In this document: one piece after another, positions 25,558-33,074 of the stretch
How the letters are laid out: the number at the start of each line of letters is the position of its first letter
How positions within the stretch are numbered: the stretch's first letter is position 1
From: VRUE01 sp963705635
Lineage (GTDB): Bacteria; Actinomycetota; Thermoleophilia; Solirubrobacterales; 70-9
Direction: 5' to 3'
NCBI GenBank assembly: GCA_963705635.1
Contig: CAVPKH010000003.1
Coordinates: 186,001 to 250,000 of the forward strand
Length of the DNA stretch: 64,000 bases
Made by a program: the position numbers and the translations under genes
The notes under the pieces: model-generated
Database searches by the model: none
Seen by the model: only the letters and a program-made list of their open reading frames with translations
What the model was told of the DNA's origin: nothing

Positions 25558-26370
25558 ATGAGCGAGACGGTGGATTTGGCGGTCAAGCAGGCGCAGCAGA
25601 AGGTCTGGTCCAACGGTGATTTCGCCATGGTCGCCGGCCTGGTGATGATGGTCTCCGAGAACCTGGTCGAAGCGCTCGACGTCGTCCCCGGAGAGCGCGT
25701 GCTCGACGTCGCCTGCGGCAGCGGCAACGCGGCGCTGGCGGCGGCTCGCCGGTCGTGGGGCAACGTCGTCGGCGTCGACTTCGTCCCGGCCCTGCTCGAG
25801 CGAGGGCGCGAGCGCGCCGCGATGGAACGCCTCGACGTCGAGTTCGTCGAGGGCGACGCCGCGGCGCTGCCGGTCGGCGACGCGGAGTTCGACGTCGTCA
25901 CCTCGGTCTTTGGCGCGATGTTTGCCCCCGAACAGGAGGTGGCCGCCGCTGAGCTCTTGCGCGCTTGCAAGTCGGGCGGCCGGATCGGCATGGCCAACTG
26001 GGTCCCCGACGGCCCGGTCAGTGGCCTCTTCGCGGTGATCGCCAAGCACGTCCCACCGCCGCCGGGGATGACCCCGCCGGTGCTCTGGGGAACCGAGGAC
26101 CGGGTGCGCGAGCTGTTCGGCGAGGGGGTCGCGGAGCTGCGGATGGAGCGCCGGGCGTCGCGGCAGCCGTTCAGGTCGATCGACCACTACCTGGACTTCT
26201 TCCGCACCTACTTTGGGCCGATCAAGGGGGCCTTCGAACGGGTCGGCGCGGAGGGCGAAGCCGCCCTGGAGGCCGACCTGCGCGAGCAGCTGGAGAAGTG
26301 CAACACGGCCGGCGGGCGGGCCTTCGTGCTCGAGCCCGAGTACCTGCAGGTGACCGCGACGCGCGCTTAG
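25558..26370 (+). CDS. Class I SAM-dependent methyltransferase
   Basis: A 270-residue methyltransferase of the ubiquinone/menaquinone methylase-like group. Motif I is VLDVACGSGNAALAAARR, followed by VVGVDFVPALLERGRERA (acidic end of beta-2), the EFVEGDAAALPVGDAEFD region and motif III-like ELLRACKSGGRIGMANW. The substrate is unknown and the neighbours give no hint. ATG 25558 has a GAAGGAG site upstream. It is divergent from pfkA. Confidence 0.82.
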   Translation: MSETVDLAVKQAQQKVWSNGDFAMVAGLVMMVSENLVEALDVVPGERVLDVACGSGNAALAAARRSWGNVVGVDFVPALLERGRERAAMERLDVEFVEGDAAALPVGDAEFDVVTSVFGAMFAPEQEVAAAELLRACKSGGRIGMANWVPDGPVSGLFAVIAKHVPPPPGMTPPVLWGTEDRVRELFGEGVAELRMERRASRQPFRSIDHYLDFFRTYFGPIKGAFERVGAEGEAALEADLREQLEKCNTAGGRAFVLEPEYLQVTATRA

Positions 26371-26383
26371 AGCGTCAGGAAGT

Positions 26384-26533
26384 TCAGGAAGTCGGGCGGA
26401 AGACGCGGATCGTCGCGCCGATCAGCACGATGCCGAAGAAGATCAGGCCGGCGACACCGCCGCCCTGGCCGAAGACCGAGTAGGCGAACGTCGTTGTGGC
26501 GAGGGCCAGAAAGAGGCTGATGACCATTCCCAT
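26384..26533 (-). CDS. Small membrane protein at the end of the trp run (49 residues)
   Basis: A 49-codon ORF starting ATG-GGA-ATG 12 bases after the trpA stop on the same strand. The translation is nearly all hydrophobic, with two probable membrane helices (MVISLFLALATTTFAYSVF and GLIFFGIVLIGATIRVF) joined by GQGGGVAG and ending RPTS. The position, close spacing and coherent hydrophobic pattern support a real small gene co-transcribed with trpA, but I do not recognise a family. It is too short for many gene finders. Confidence 0.55.
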   Translation of the reverse strand: MGMVISLFLALATTTFAYSVFGQGGGVAGLIFFGIVLIGATIRVFRPTS

Positions 26534-26545
26534 GCGGCGGGAATC

Positions 26546-27367
26546 CTATCCAGCCAGTGCGACGCGTGCCTCGCCCAGGAAGTCGCCGACCGCCCCGGCA
26601 GCGGCCTCGGCCCCGGCCGCCTCACCCGCGGCGCGGACCAGGCGGCTGCCGATGATCACGCCATCGGCGACCTCGCCCACCTGGGCAGCCTGGCCGGGCG
26701 TGCCGATGCCGAAGCCGACGGCAACGGGCACCTCGGTCTCGGCCTGGGTGGCGGTGACCAGATCGGCGAGCTGCGGCGGCAGCTCATCGCGCTCCCCCGT
26801 CGTCCCCACGGTCGAAACGACGTAGATGAAGCCCTCAGCGACAGCGCAGATCCGCGCCCGCCGCTCGGGCGGCGTCGTCGGGGCAATCAGCGGCACGAGC
26901 GCCAGCCCCGCCGCGGAGAACGCCTCGCGAACCGGCTCCGCCTCCTCCAGCGGCAGATCGGGCACGATCGCCCCGCTGGCGCCGGCGGCAAGCGCCCGGC
27001 TGGCGAACTCGGCCGCACCGCCGTGCGCAAGCACCATGTTGGCGTAGACCATGAAGACGACCGGAACCCGTCCCGAGATCACCTCGCAAAGCTCCAGCGC
27101 CGTCTCCAGGGTCGCGCCAGCCTCGAGCGCCGCCGTGGCCGCGGCATGGATCGTCGGCCCATCGGCAAGCGGGTCCGAAAAAGGAACACCAAGCTCAACC
27201 AGGTCGGCCGATTCGGCATAAGCCTCCGCGACCGCAAACGACGTCTCCCGGTCGGGATAGCCGGCCATCATGTACGGCATCAGCGCCGCCCGGCCTCCAT
27301 CTCTCGCCACTTCAAACGCCGCAGCGATCCGAGCCGAGCCAGCTGAAGCTGTGGAGCTGGAAGTCAC
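26546..27367 (-). CDS. trpA: Tryptophan synthase alpha chain
   Basis: TrpA (273 residues) cleaves indole-3-glycerol phosphate and passes indole through a tunnel to TrpB. Visible are the catalytic Glu in LVELGVPFSDPLADGPTIH, the second catalytic acid region MVYANMVLAHG, the loop PDLPLEEAEPV, and phosphate-binding GFGIGTPGQAAQV and VIIGSRLVR. GTG 27367 overlaps the trpB stop (GTGA), so the two subunits are translationally coupled. Longer upstream starts run into trpB. Confidence 0.96.
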   Translation of the reverse strand: MTSSSTASAGSARIAAAFEVARDGGRAALMPYMMAGYPDRETSFAVAEAYAESADLVELGVPFSDPLADGPTIHAAATAALEAGATLETALELCEVISGRVPVVFMVYANMVLAHGGAAEFASRALAAGASGAIVPDLPLEEAEPVREAFSAAGLALVPLIAPTTPPERRARICAVAEGFIYVVSTVGTTGERDELPPQLADLVTATQAETEVPVAVGFGIGTPGQAAQVGEVADGVIIGSRLVRAAGEAAGAEAAAGAVGDFLGEARVALAG

Positions 27368-28545
27368 CCTCTCGTCTCCCCCGCCCCGGTCCGCTCCAGC
27401 ACCTCGGCAAGGTCCTTGTCCCCACGGCCACTCAGGCAAAGCACGTCATAGCCCTCGCCACCGCCGTTCTCCAGGAACCAGGCGATCGCGTGCGACGACT
27501 CCAGCGCCGGGATGATCCCCTCGAGCTTGCAGAGCTCGGCGAAGGCGGCAAGGGCCTGGGCGTCGGTGACCGAGTGGTAGCTGGCGCGACCGCTGTCGCG
27601 CAGGTGAGCATGCTCGGGGCCGACCCCGGGATAGTCGAGGCCGGCGGAGATCGAGTGCGCCTCGAGGATCTGGCCCTCGGAATCGGCGATTATCGAAGAG
27701 AGGGAGCCGTGCAACACGCCGGTGGCGCCGGAGCCAAGCGAAGCGCCGTGGCGACCCGTATCCAACCCCTCCCCAGCTGCCTCGACGCCGATCAGCTCGA
27801 CCCCGGCGTCCTCGATGAAGGGGCTGAAGATGCCGATCGAGTTGGAACCACCGCCGACGCAGGCGATCACCCGCGTCGGCAGAGCCCCCTCGGCGGCCAG
27901 GGCCTGCTCACGCGCCTCTTCGCCGATCACCCGTTGCAGGTCACGCACGAGGGCCGGGAACGGCGCCGGGCCGACGGCCGAGCCGATCACGTAGTGAGTG
28001 GTCTCGACCTTGGCGACCCAGTCGCGGATCGCCGCGCTGACCGCCTCCTTCAGCGTCCGCGCCCCCGCCTCGACCGCGACCACCTCGGCCCCGAGCAACC
28101 CCATGCGCTCGACGTTGGGGCGCTGGCGGCGGATGTCCTCAGAGCCCATGTAGACGACGCATTCGAGGCCGAGCAGGGCGCAGGCGGTCGCGGTGGCGAC
28201 GCCGTGCTGGCCGGCGCCGGTCTCGGCGATCACCCGCGGCTTGCCCATGCGCTCGGCGAGCAGCGCCTGGCCGATCGCGTTGTTGATCTTGTGGGCGCCG
28301 GTGTGGGCGAGGTCCTCGCGCTTCAGGTAGACCCGGCGGCCGGCACGAGCGGAGAGGCGATCGGCCAGGTAGAGGGGCGTGGGACGGCCGATGAAATCGC
28401 GGTGCAGCAGGCGCAAGCGCTGCTTGAAGGCGGCGTCCTCGCGGGCCTCGGCCCAGGCTTCGGTCAGCTCGTCGAGCGCGGCGATCAGCGTCTCGGGGAC
28501 GTAGCGGCCCCCGTAGGGCCCGAATCGCTCGTCGATTGCGCTCAT
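27364..28545 (-). CDS. trpB: Tryptophan synthase beta chain
   Basis: TrpB (393 residues) condenses indole and serine with PLP. The Schiff-base lysine is in KREDLAHTGAHKINNA, the catalytic Glu in VIAETGAGQHGVATA, and the phosphate-binding loop CVGGGSNSIGIF. Length matches the canonical TrpB1 type that partners TrpA. The ATG overlaps the trpF stop (ATGA). Confidence 0.97.
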   Translation of the reverse strand: MSAIDERFGPYGGRYVPETLIAALDELTEAWAEAREDAAFKQRLRLLHRDFIGRPTPLYLADRLSARAGRRVYLKREDLAHTGAHKINNAIGQALLAERMGKPRVIAETGAGQHGVATATACALLGLECVVYMGSEDIRRQRPNVERMGLLGAEVVAVEAGARTLKEAVSAAIRDWVAKVETTHYVIGSAVGPAPFPALVRDLQRVIGEEAREQALAAEGALPTRVIACVGGGSNSIGIFSPFIEDAGVELIGVEAAGEGLDTGRHGASLGSGATGVLHGSLSSIIADSEGQILEAHSISAGLDYPGVGPEHAHLRDSGRASYHSVTDAQALAAFAELCKLEGIIPALESSHAIAWFLENGGGEGYDVLCLSGRGDKDLAEVLERTGAGETRG

Positions 28546-29177
28546 CGAGCGGGGACGCTAGCGACGCCGGCGGCCTCGAAGAAGGCGGCCATCTTGGCGT
28601 GGTCCTTGCGGCCCGGCTCCGCCTCCACGCCACTGGCGACGTCGACCGCGAAGGGGCGGGTGACCGCGATCGCTTCGGCGACGTTGTCGGGCCGCAGCCC
28701 GCCGGCGACGATCGCCGGGATCACGGAGCCGTGACTGCGCAGCAGCGACCAATCGAAGCTTTCCCCGGTGCCGCCCCAGAGGCCCTTTCCACGCCGGTCG
28801 AAGAGGTGGTAGTCGGTGCGGAAGGCCTCGGCGCCGTGCACCTCGGCGCCGCTGGCGACGTGAATCGCCTTGATCACCTTGACCCCGGTCCGCCGCGCCA
28901 CCTCGGCGCAGAACTGGGGCCCCTCGGCCCCGTTCAGCTGCACCATCGTCAGCCCAGCCCCCTCGACCGCCTTGGCGACTTCCTCGAGCTCGGGATTGAC
29001 GAAGACCCCGACGACCTCGCACTTGCGGCGAAATGCGGCGCAAATCGCCGCGGCTTCCCCGGACTCCACGGCCCGGGGACTCTTGTCGTAATGGATCAGC
29101 CCAATCGCCCAAGCCCCAAGCAGCACGGCCTCGGCGGCGTCATCCAGGTTCGTGATCCCACAAATCTTGACTCTCAC
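28542..29177 (-). CDS. trpF: Phosphoribosylanthranilate isomerase
   Basis: TrpF (211 residues) catalyses the Amadori rearrangement of PRA to CdRP. The catalytic Cys is in VKICGITNLDDA. Further blocks are GLIHYDKSPRAV (usual GFIFxxxSPR), LTMVQLNGAE (the QLHG motif with N for H), the catalytic Asp region YHLFDRRGKGLWGGTGESFDW in two parts, and VAGGLRPDNVAEA. GTG 29177 is chosen because it begins exactly at the first strand; longer starts run into class A palindrome copy 3 upstream. Confidence 0.95.
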   Translation of the reverse strand: MRVKICGITNLDDAAEAVLLGAWAIGLIHYDKSPRAVESGEAAAICAAFRRKCEVVGVFVNPELEEVAKAVEGAGLTMVQLNGAEGPQFCAEVARRTGVKVIKAIHVASGAEVHGAEAFRTDYHLFDRRGKGLWGGTGESFDWSLLRSHGSVIPAIVAGGLRPDNVAEAIAVTRPFAVDVASGVEAEPGRKDHAKMAAFFEAAGVASVPAR

Positions 29178-29227
29178 ACCCTCAGGGTACGTGAGCAGCC
29201 AGAGCGGCAATCTCGCGCGAGTCAGGG

Positions 29228-29303
29228 GAGCGTCGGAAGGCGCTTCCCAAAACACTCCGGCGAGGCTCCTGCCGAGCGTTTTGGGAAGCGCCTTCCGACG
29301 CTC
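29228..29303. repeat. Class A palindromic element, copy 3
   Basis: A 76-base inverted repeat with perfect 26-base arms (29228-29253, 29278-29303). Inner ends CCCAAAAC/GTTTTGGG and the loop blocks ACTC and GGCTCCTGCCG match copies 2 and 4, but the outer arms GAGCGTCGGAAGGCGCTT are unrelated to theirs. The inner stem seen in the other copies is lost here. The element lies 15 bases after the htrA stop and 51 before the trpF start. Confidence 0.9.
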
Positions 29304-29318
29304 TGCCGCCCCGCGCGC

Positions 29319-30518
29319 CTATTCCGCTGAAGCCGGGCGCGTGCCGAGGGTGACCGTGACCGTCTTCTTTTCGTTGTCCCCGCGAAGCAGGGTGAAGTCC
29401 ATCTCGTCGCCCGGCTGCGCTTCGTTGACCAGGTTGATCACGTCTTCCATCGAGCCGATCGGCTTGCCGTCGACCGCGGTGATGATGTCGCCGCCGAGGC
29501 TGACCTTGGCGCCTTCGATCGTCGCTTCGGTATCGCCGCCTTCGAGGCCGGCCTTGTCGGCCGGGCTGCCCTTGACGACTTCGTTGATGAGGACGCCTTT
29601 TTCGACCGGCAGCTTCAGCGCCTTGGCCACGGTGGGCGTGACGCTGCCGCCGTTGATGCCGATGTAGGCGTGCTTGACTTCGCCGTGCTGCTCGATCTGC
29701 TGGACGACTTCGCGCGCGGTGTCGATCGGCACCGCAAAGCCGATGCCGACGTTGCCGTTGCTGCCGCCGGTCTGAATCTGGGAGTTGATGCCGATCACCC
29801 TGCCCGAGGAGTCGATCAGCGGGCCGCCGGAGTTGCCGGGGTTGATCGCGGCGTCGGTCTGGATCACGTGCGAGATCGAAAAGCCGTTGGGCGCCTGGAT
29901 CTGGCGCTGCAGAGCGGAGACAATGCCGCTGGTGACCGTGCGATCGAGCCCGAACGGGTTGCCGATGGCGACCACCGGATCGCCGACCTGAACCCCGGCG
30001 GAGCTGCCCAGCGAGAGCGGGTGCTGCTGATCGGCGGGCACGTCGACCTTGAGCAGCGCGACGTCGGTGGCGGGGTCGGTGCCGACGACTTCGGCGGTGT
30101 GGCTGGTGTCCGAGGAGCCGAGCTTGACCTCGACCCGGGTCGCGCCTTCGACCACGTGGTTGTTGGTGACGATGTGCCCTTCGGTGTCGATCAGGAAGCC
30201 GGAGCCGGTCGCAACGCCACCCCCGCCGCCTTCCGGTTCGCCCAGCGGGTTGAAGCCCGACGATTCTTCAGCGCCCTCCTCGGCTTCGATGAAGGCGACT
30301 CCCTGGCCGTCCCGGCGGTAGATCTGGTTGACGACGTTGGTCTCGCCGTCGCTGCTCGCCTTGGCCGCGATCGGCGCCGCCAGCGGCTGCGGCGCGGGCG
30401 CAGCGGGTTCGCTCTTCGCGTCGATCCAGCCGGCCGCGATCGCGATCCAGCCGAAAGCCGCCACGACCGCGCCGCCGAGGAGTGCCGAGCCAAATGAAGT
30501 TCGAAAGAAACGTCGCAT
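29319..30518 (-). CDS. HtrA/DegP-like trypsin-type serine protease with PDZ domain
   Basis: A 399-residue envelope protease. The N-terminus is a single membrane anchor (SALLGGAVVAAFGWIAIAAG). The protease domain has the triad His in IVTNNHVVEGA, Asp in DPATDVALLKV and Ser in DAAINPGNSGGPLID. One PDZ domain covers about residues 290-395 (GVLINEVVKGSPADKAGL). It sits inside the trp run between trpC and trpF. That is not a functional partner one would expect, so the link may be only transcriptional. ATG 30518 is preferred over a TTG/ATG nine bases upstream. Confidence 0.93.
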   Translation of the reverse strand: MRRFFRTSFGSALLGGAVVAAFGWIAIAAGWIDAKSEPAAPAPQPLAAPIAAKASSDGETNVVNQIYRRDGQGVAFIEAEEGAEESSGFNPLGEPEGGGGGVATGSGFLIDTEGHIVTNNHVVEGATRVEVKLGSSDTSHTAEVVGTDPATDVALLKVDVPADQQHPLSLGSSAGVQVGDPVVAIGNPFGLDRTVTSGIVSALQRQIQAPNGFSISHVIQTDAAINPGNSGGPLIDSSGRVIGINSQIQTGGSNGNVGIGFAVPIDTAREVVQQIEQHGEVKHAYIGINGGSVTPTVAKALKLPVEKGVLINEVVKGSPADKAGLEGGDTEATIEGAKVSLGGDIITAVDGKPIGSMEDVINLVNEAQPGDEMDFTLLRGDNEKKTVTVTLGTRPASAE

Positions 30519-30535
30519 TGGAGGCACTGTAGAGA

Positions 30536-30601
30536 GCCTTCCTCAGCGGTTCCTAAACGATCTTCAAGCGGACGCTAAGTTCGGCGCCGCTCAGGGAAGG
30601 C
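30536..30601. repeat. Hairpin at the trpC stop codon
   Basis: An imperfect inverted repeat, GCCTTCCTCAGCGG (30536-30549) with CCGCTCAGGGAAGGC (30587-30601), one mismatch and one bulge. The second arm overlaps the trpC stop (30591-30593), the same placement as the larger elements in this window. The loop of about 37 bases matches none of the classes A-C. Confidence 0.5.
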
Positions 30602-31391
30602 GGTGCTCGCGAGTCGCGTCCTCGGCCCCGGTCAGCTCGCGCGTCTTGGCCTCGGGATCGGCGGCGCTCATCAGCGCGCCGCCGATCAGCACGGCGTCGA
30701 CCCCCACCCGCTCCAGCTCTTCCAGCTCGGCGCGAGAGGAGATGCCGCTCTCGGCGACGACGGTCTTGCCCGCCGGCACGTCCGGCATCAGCTCATACGT
30801 GGTGGCGATGTCGACCGTGCCCGTGTCGAGATTGCGGTTGTTGATCCCGATCACGTCGGCGTCCAGCTCCAGGGCCCGCTGCAGCTCCTCCTCGTCGTGC
30901 ACCTCGACCAGGCAGTCGAGATCGAGCCCGCGCGCCTCCTCGTACATCGCCAGCAGCTCACGGTCATCGAGGGCGCGAACGATCAGCAGCACCGCGTCGG
31001 CCCCGTTCACCGCTGCCTCGAACAGCTGGTAGGGGTCGACGATGAAGTCCTTGCGCAGGATCGGCAGGTCGCAGGCCGCCATCGCGGCACGCAGGTCCTC
31101 CAGCGAGCCGCCGAAGTGACGCTGGTCGGTGAGCACCGAGAGCGCCGCCGCGCCGCCGCGCTCATAGGCCTGCACCTGCTCGGCGACGTCGGCCGAGGCG
31201 GAGATCTCACCAGCGCTCGGCGAGCGGCGCTTGAACTCGGAGATCAGCGAGAGCCCGGGCCGCACCAGCGCCTCGCTGAAGGGCCGGTCCTCGCCGCGAG
31301 CGGACAGGCGTGACTCGAGGTCCGCCTGCGGGACCTTGCCGCGGCGCTCCTCCACTCCCTCTTGCGCCGCCGAGATCAGCTGCTCGATCAT
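30591..31391 (-). CDS. trpC: Indole-3-glycerol phosphate synthase
   Basis: TrpC (266 residues) converts CdRP to indole-3-glycerol phosphate. Diagnostic blocks are LISEFKRRSPSAGEI with the catalytic Lys, ALSVLTDQRHFGGS, LPILRKDFIVDPYQLFEA (second catalytic Lys), CLVEVHDEEEL (Glu), IGINNRNLDT and VVAESGISSRAEL. A GTG two codons earlier (31397) is an equally possible start. It lies 20 bases after trpD, followed by htrA. Confidence 0.95.
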   Translation of the reverse strand: MIEQLISAAQEGVEERRGKVPQADLESRLSARGEDRPFSEALVRPGLSLISEFKRRSPSAGEISASADVAEQVQAYERGGAAALSVLTDQRHFGGSLEDLRAAMAACDLPILRKDFIVDPYQLFEAAVNGADAVLLIVRALDDRELLAMYEEARGLDLDCLVEVHDEEELQRALELDADVIGINNRNLDTGTVDIATTYELMPDVPAGKTVVAESGISSRAELEELERVGVDAVLIGGALMSAADPEAKTRELTGAEDATREHRLP

Positions 31392-31411
31392 TGCCACTGG
31401 TCGACCAAAGC

Positions 31412-32449
31412 CTAGTGGCCGAGCTCGGCGGTCGTTGCGATCAGGCGATTCAGCAGCTCGCGCGCGGCGCCGGAATCGACCGCCTCCGTCGCCTTCTCGA
31501 CCCCCTCGTCGAGGCTCCCGGCGATCCCGCCGACGTAGATCGCGGCGCCGGCGTTGAGCAGGACGAGGTGGCGGCGGGGCCCAGCCTCACCCGCCAGCAC
31601 CGCCCGCGCGGCGGCGGCGTTTTCCTCCGGGCTGCCGCCGGCGACGTACTCCAGCTCCGCTTCAGCGAAGCCGAAGTCGCCCGGCTCGACAAAGCGCTCC
31701 TCGGTGCGCCCGTCGGCGACCTCGATCACCCGCGTGCGGGAGCCGATCGAGATCTCGTCGACGCCGTCGTCGGCGGCAACGACCATCGCCCGCACGCTGC
31801 CGAGGCCGACCAGGGCCTCGGCGATCGTCTCCTGGTAGTGGCGGTCGGAGACGCCGAGCAGCTGCCGCTGCGCTCCCGCGGGGTTGGTCAGCGGGCCGAG
31901 AAAGTTGAAGATCGTGCGCACGCCGAGCTGCTTGCGGACCGGGACGACGTGGGCCATCGCCCTGTGGTGGCGGGGGGCGAACATGAAGCCGAAGCCGACC
32001 TCGTCGATGCAGCGACCCACCCGCTCCGCGTCGAGCTCGATGTTGACGCCGAGCGCCTCGAGCAGGTCGGCGGAGCCGGAGTGGCTGGTGCTGGAGCGGT
32101 TGCCGTGCTTGGCGACGGCACAGCCGGCCGCCGCGGCGACCAGCGCCGCCATGGTCGAGACGTTGAAGGTGGTGGGACCGCCACCCGTGCCCGCCGTATC
32201 GACCAGGTCGGCGCGCGAGGTGGCAACCGGGGTGGCGAGCGAGCGCATCGTGCGGGCCAGGCCGACCAGCTCGGGCACCGTCTCCCCCTTCGCCCTCAGC
32301 GCGATCAGGAAAGCCGCGGTCTGGACCTCGCCGCTGCGCCCCTCCATGATCTCGGCGAGGACGGTGGCGGCGTGGTCCGCGGTCAGGTGATCGCCGGCGC
32401 AGACCGCGTCGATCGCCCGCGTGACGATCTCATTCGGCGCCTCGCTCAT
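31412..32449 (-). CDS. trpD: Anthranilate phosphoribosyltransferase
   Basis: TrpD (345 residues) joins anthranilate to PRPP. The PRPP loop reads DTAGTGGGPTTFNVST (usual GTGGD, here GTGGG). KHGNRSSTSHSGSADLLEALG and GPLTNPAGAQRQLLGV are the other conserved blocks, followed by the metal-binding DDGVDEIS. A 14-base-arm hairpin separates it from trpG upstream. Confidence 0.96.
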   Translation of the reverse strand: MSEAPNEIVTRAIDAVCAGDHLTADHAATVLAEIMEGRSGEVQTAAFLIALRAKGETVPELVGLARTMRSLATPVATSRADLVDTAGTGGGPTTFNVSTMAALVAAAAGCAVAKHGNRSSTSHSGSADLLEALGVNIELDAERVGRCIDEVGFGFMFAPRHHRAMAHVVPVRKQLGVRTIFNFLGPLTNPAGAQRQLLGVSDRHYQETIAEALVGLGSVRAMVVAADDGVDEISIGSRTRVIEVADGRTEERFVEPGDFGFAEAELEYVAGGSPEENAAAARAVLAGEAGPRRHLVLLNAGAAIYVGGIAGSLDEGVEKATEAVDSGAARELLNRLIATTAELGH

Positions 32450-32456
32450 ACGAGCC

Positions 32457-32507
32457 CCTTCCGGTGCGCCTCATCTGGCCATATCCGGGAAAAGGCGCAC
32501 CGGAAGG
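32457..32507. repeat. Hairpin abutting the trpG stop codon
   Basis: A perfect 14-base inverted repeat, CCTTCCGGTGCGCC (32457-32470) and GGCGCACCGGAAGG (32494-32507), with a 23-base loop. The second arm touches the trpG stop codon (32508-32510) with no gap. It lies inside the trp run, 7 bases upstream of the trpD start, so it could sequester the trpD ribosome site or define an mRNA processing end. Confidence 0.75.
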
Positions 32508-33074
32508 TCATTTGGCGTCTCCGAGGAAGTTGGCGAGCAGGTGCTTGCCCTGCGGCGTCAGCACCGACTCGGGGTGGAACTGGACCCCCTCGGCGGGCAG
32601 CTCGCGGTGGCGCACGCCCATCACGACCTCGCCGAAGCTGGCGCTTAATTCCAGCGCTGCCGGGAGGTCGGGGTCGGCGACGAGCGAGTGGTAGCGGCCG
32701 GCGACGAGCGGGCTCGGCAGGCCGGCGTAGACGGTGCGGCCGTCGTGCTCGACCTCGGCCTCCTTGCCGTGGATCGGGTCGCCCAGCACGGTGCGGCCGC
32801 CGAAGGCCTCGACCAGGGACTGGTGGCCGAGGCAGACGCCGAGCACGGGCGTGCCCGCCTCGGCAAAACGGCGGATCGCCTCGACCGAGATCCCGGCCTC
32901 GGCCGGCGTGCAGGGGCCGGGCGAGACGACGAGGCGGTCGGCATCGCGCTCGAGCAGCTCGTCGACCGTGGCCTTGTCGTTGCGGACGACCTCGATCTCC
33001 GCACCGAGCTCGCCCAGGTGCTGGACCAGGTTGTAGGTGAAGGAGTCGTAGTTGTCGACGATCAGGACCCTCAT
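32508..33074 (-). CDS. trpG: Anthranilate synthase component II (glutamine amidotransferase)
   Basis: TrpG (188 residues) releases ammonia from glutamine for TrpE. The class I amidotransferase triad is present: Cys in VLGVCLGHQSLVEAFGG, and His and Glu in VQFHPESVLTPQG. The N-terminus VLIVDNYDSFTYNLVQHLGE and the VVSPGPCTP loop are typical. ATG 33074 overlaps the trpE stop (ATGA). Confidence 0.95.
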   Translation of the reverse strand: MRVLIVDNYDSFTYNLVQHLGELGAEIEVVRNDKATVDELLERDADRLVVSPGPCTPAEAGISVEAIRRFAEAGTPVLGVCLGHQSLVEAFGGRTVLGDPIHGKEAEVEHDGRTVYAGLPSPLVAGRYHSLVADPDLPAALELSASFGEVVMGVRHRELPAEGVQFHPESVLTPQGKHLLANFLGDAK

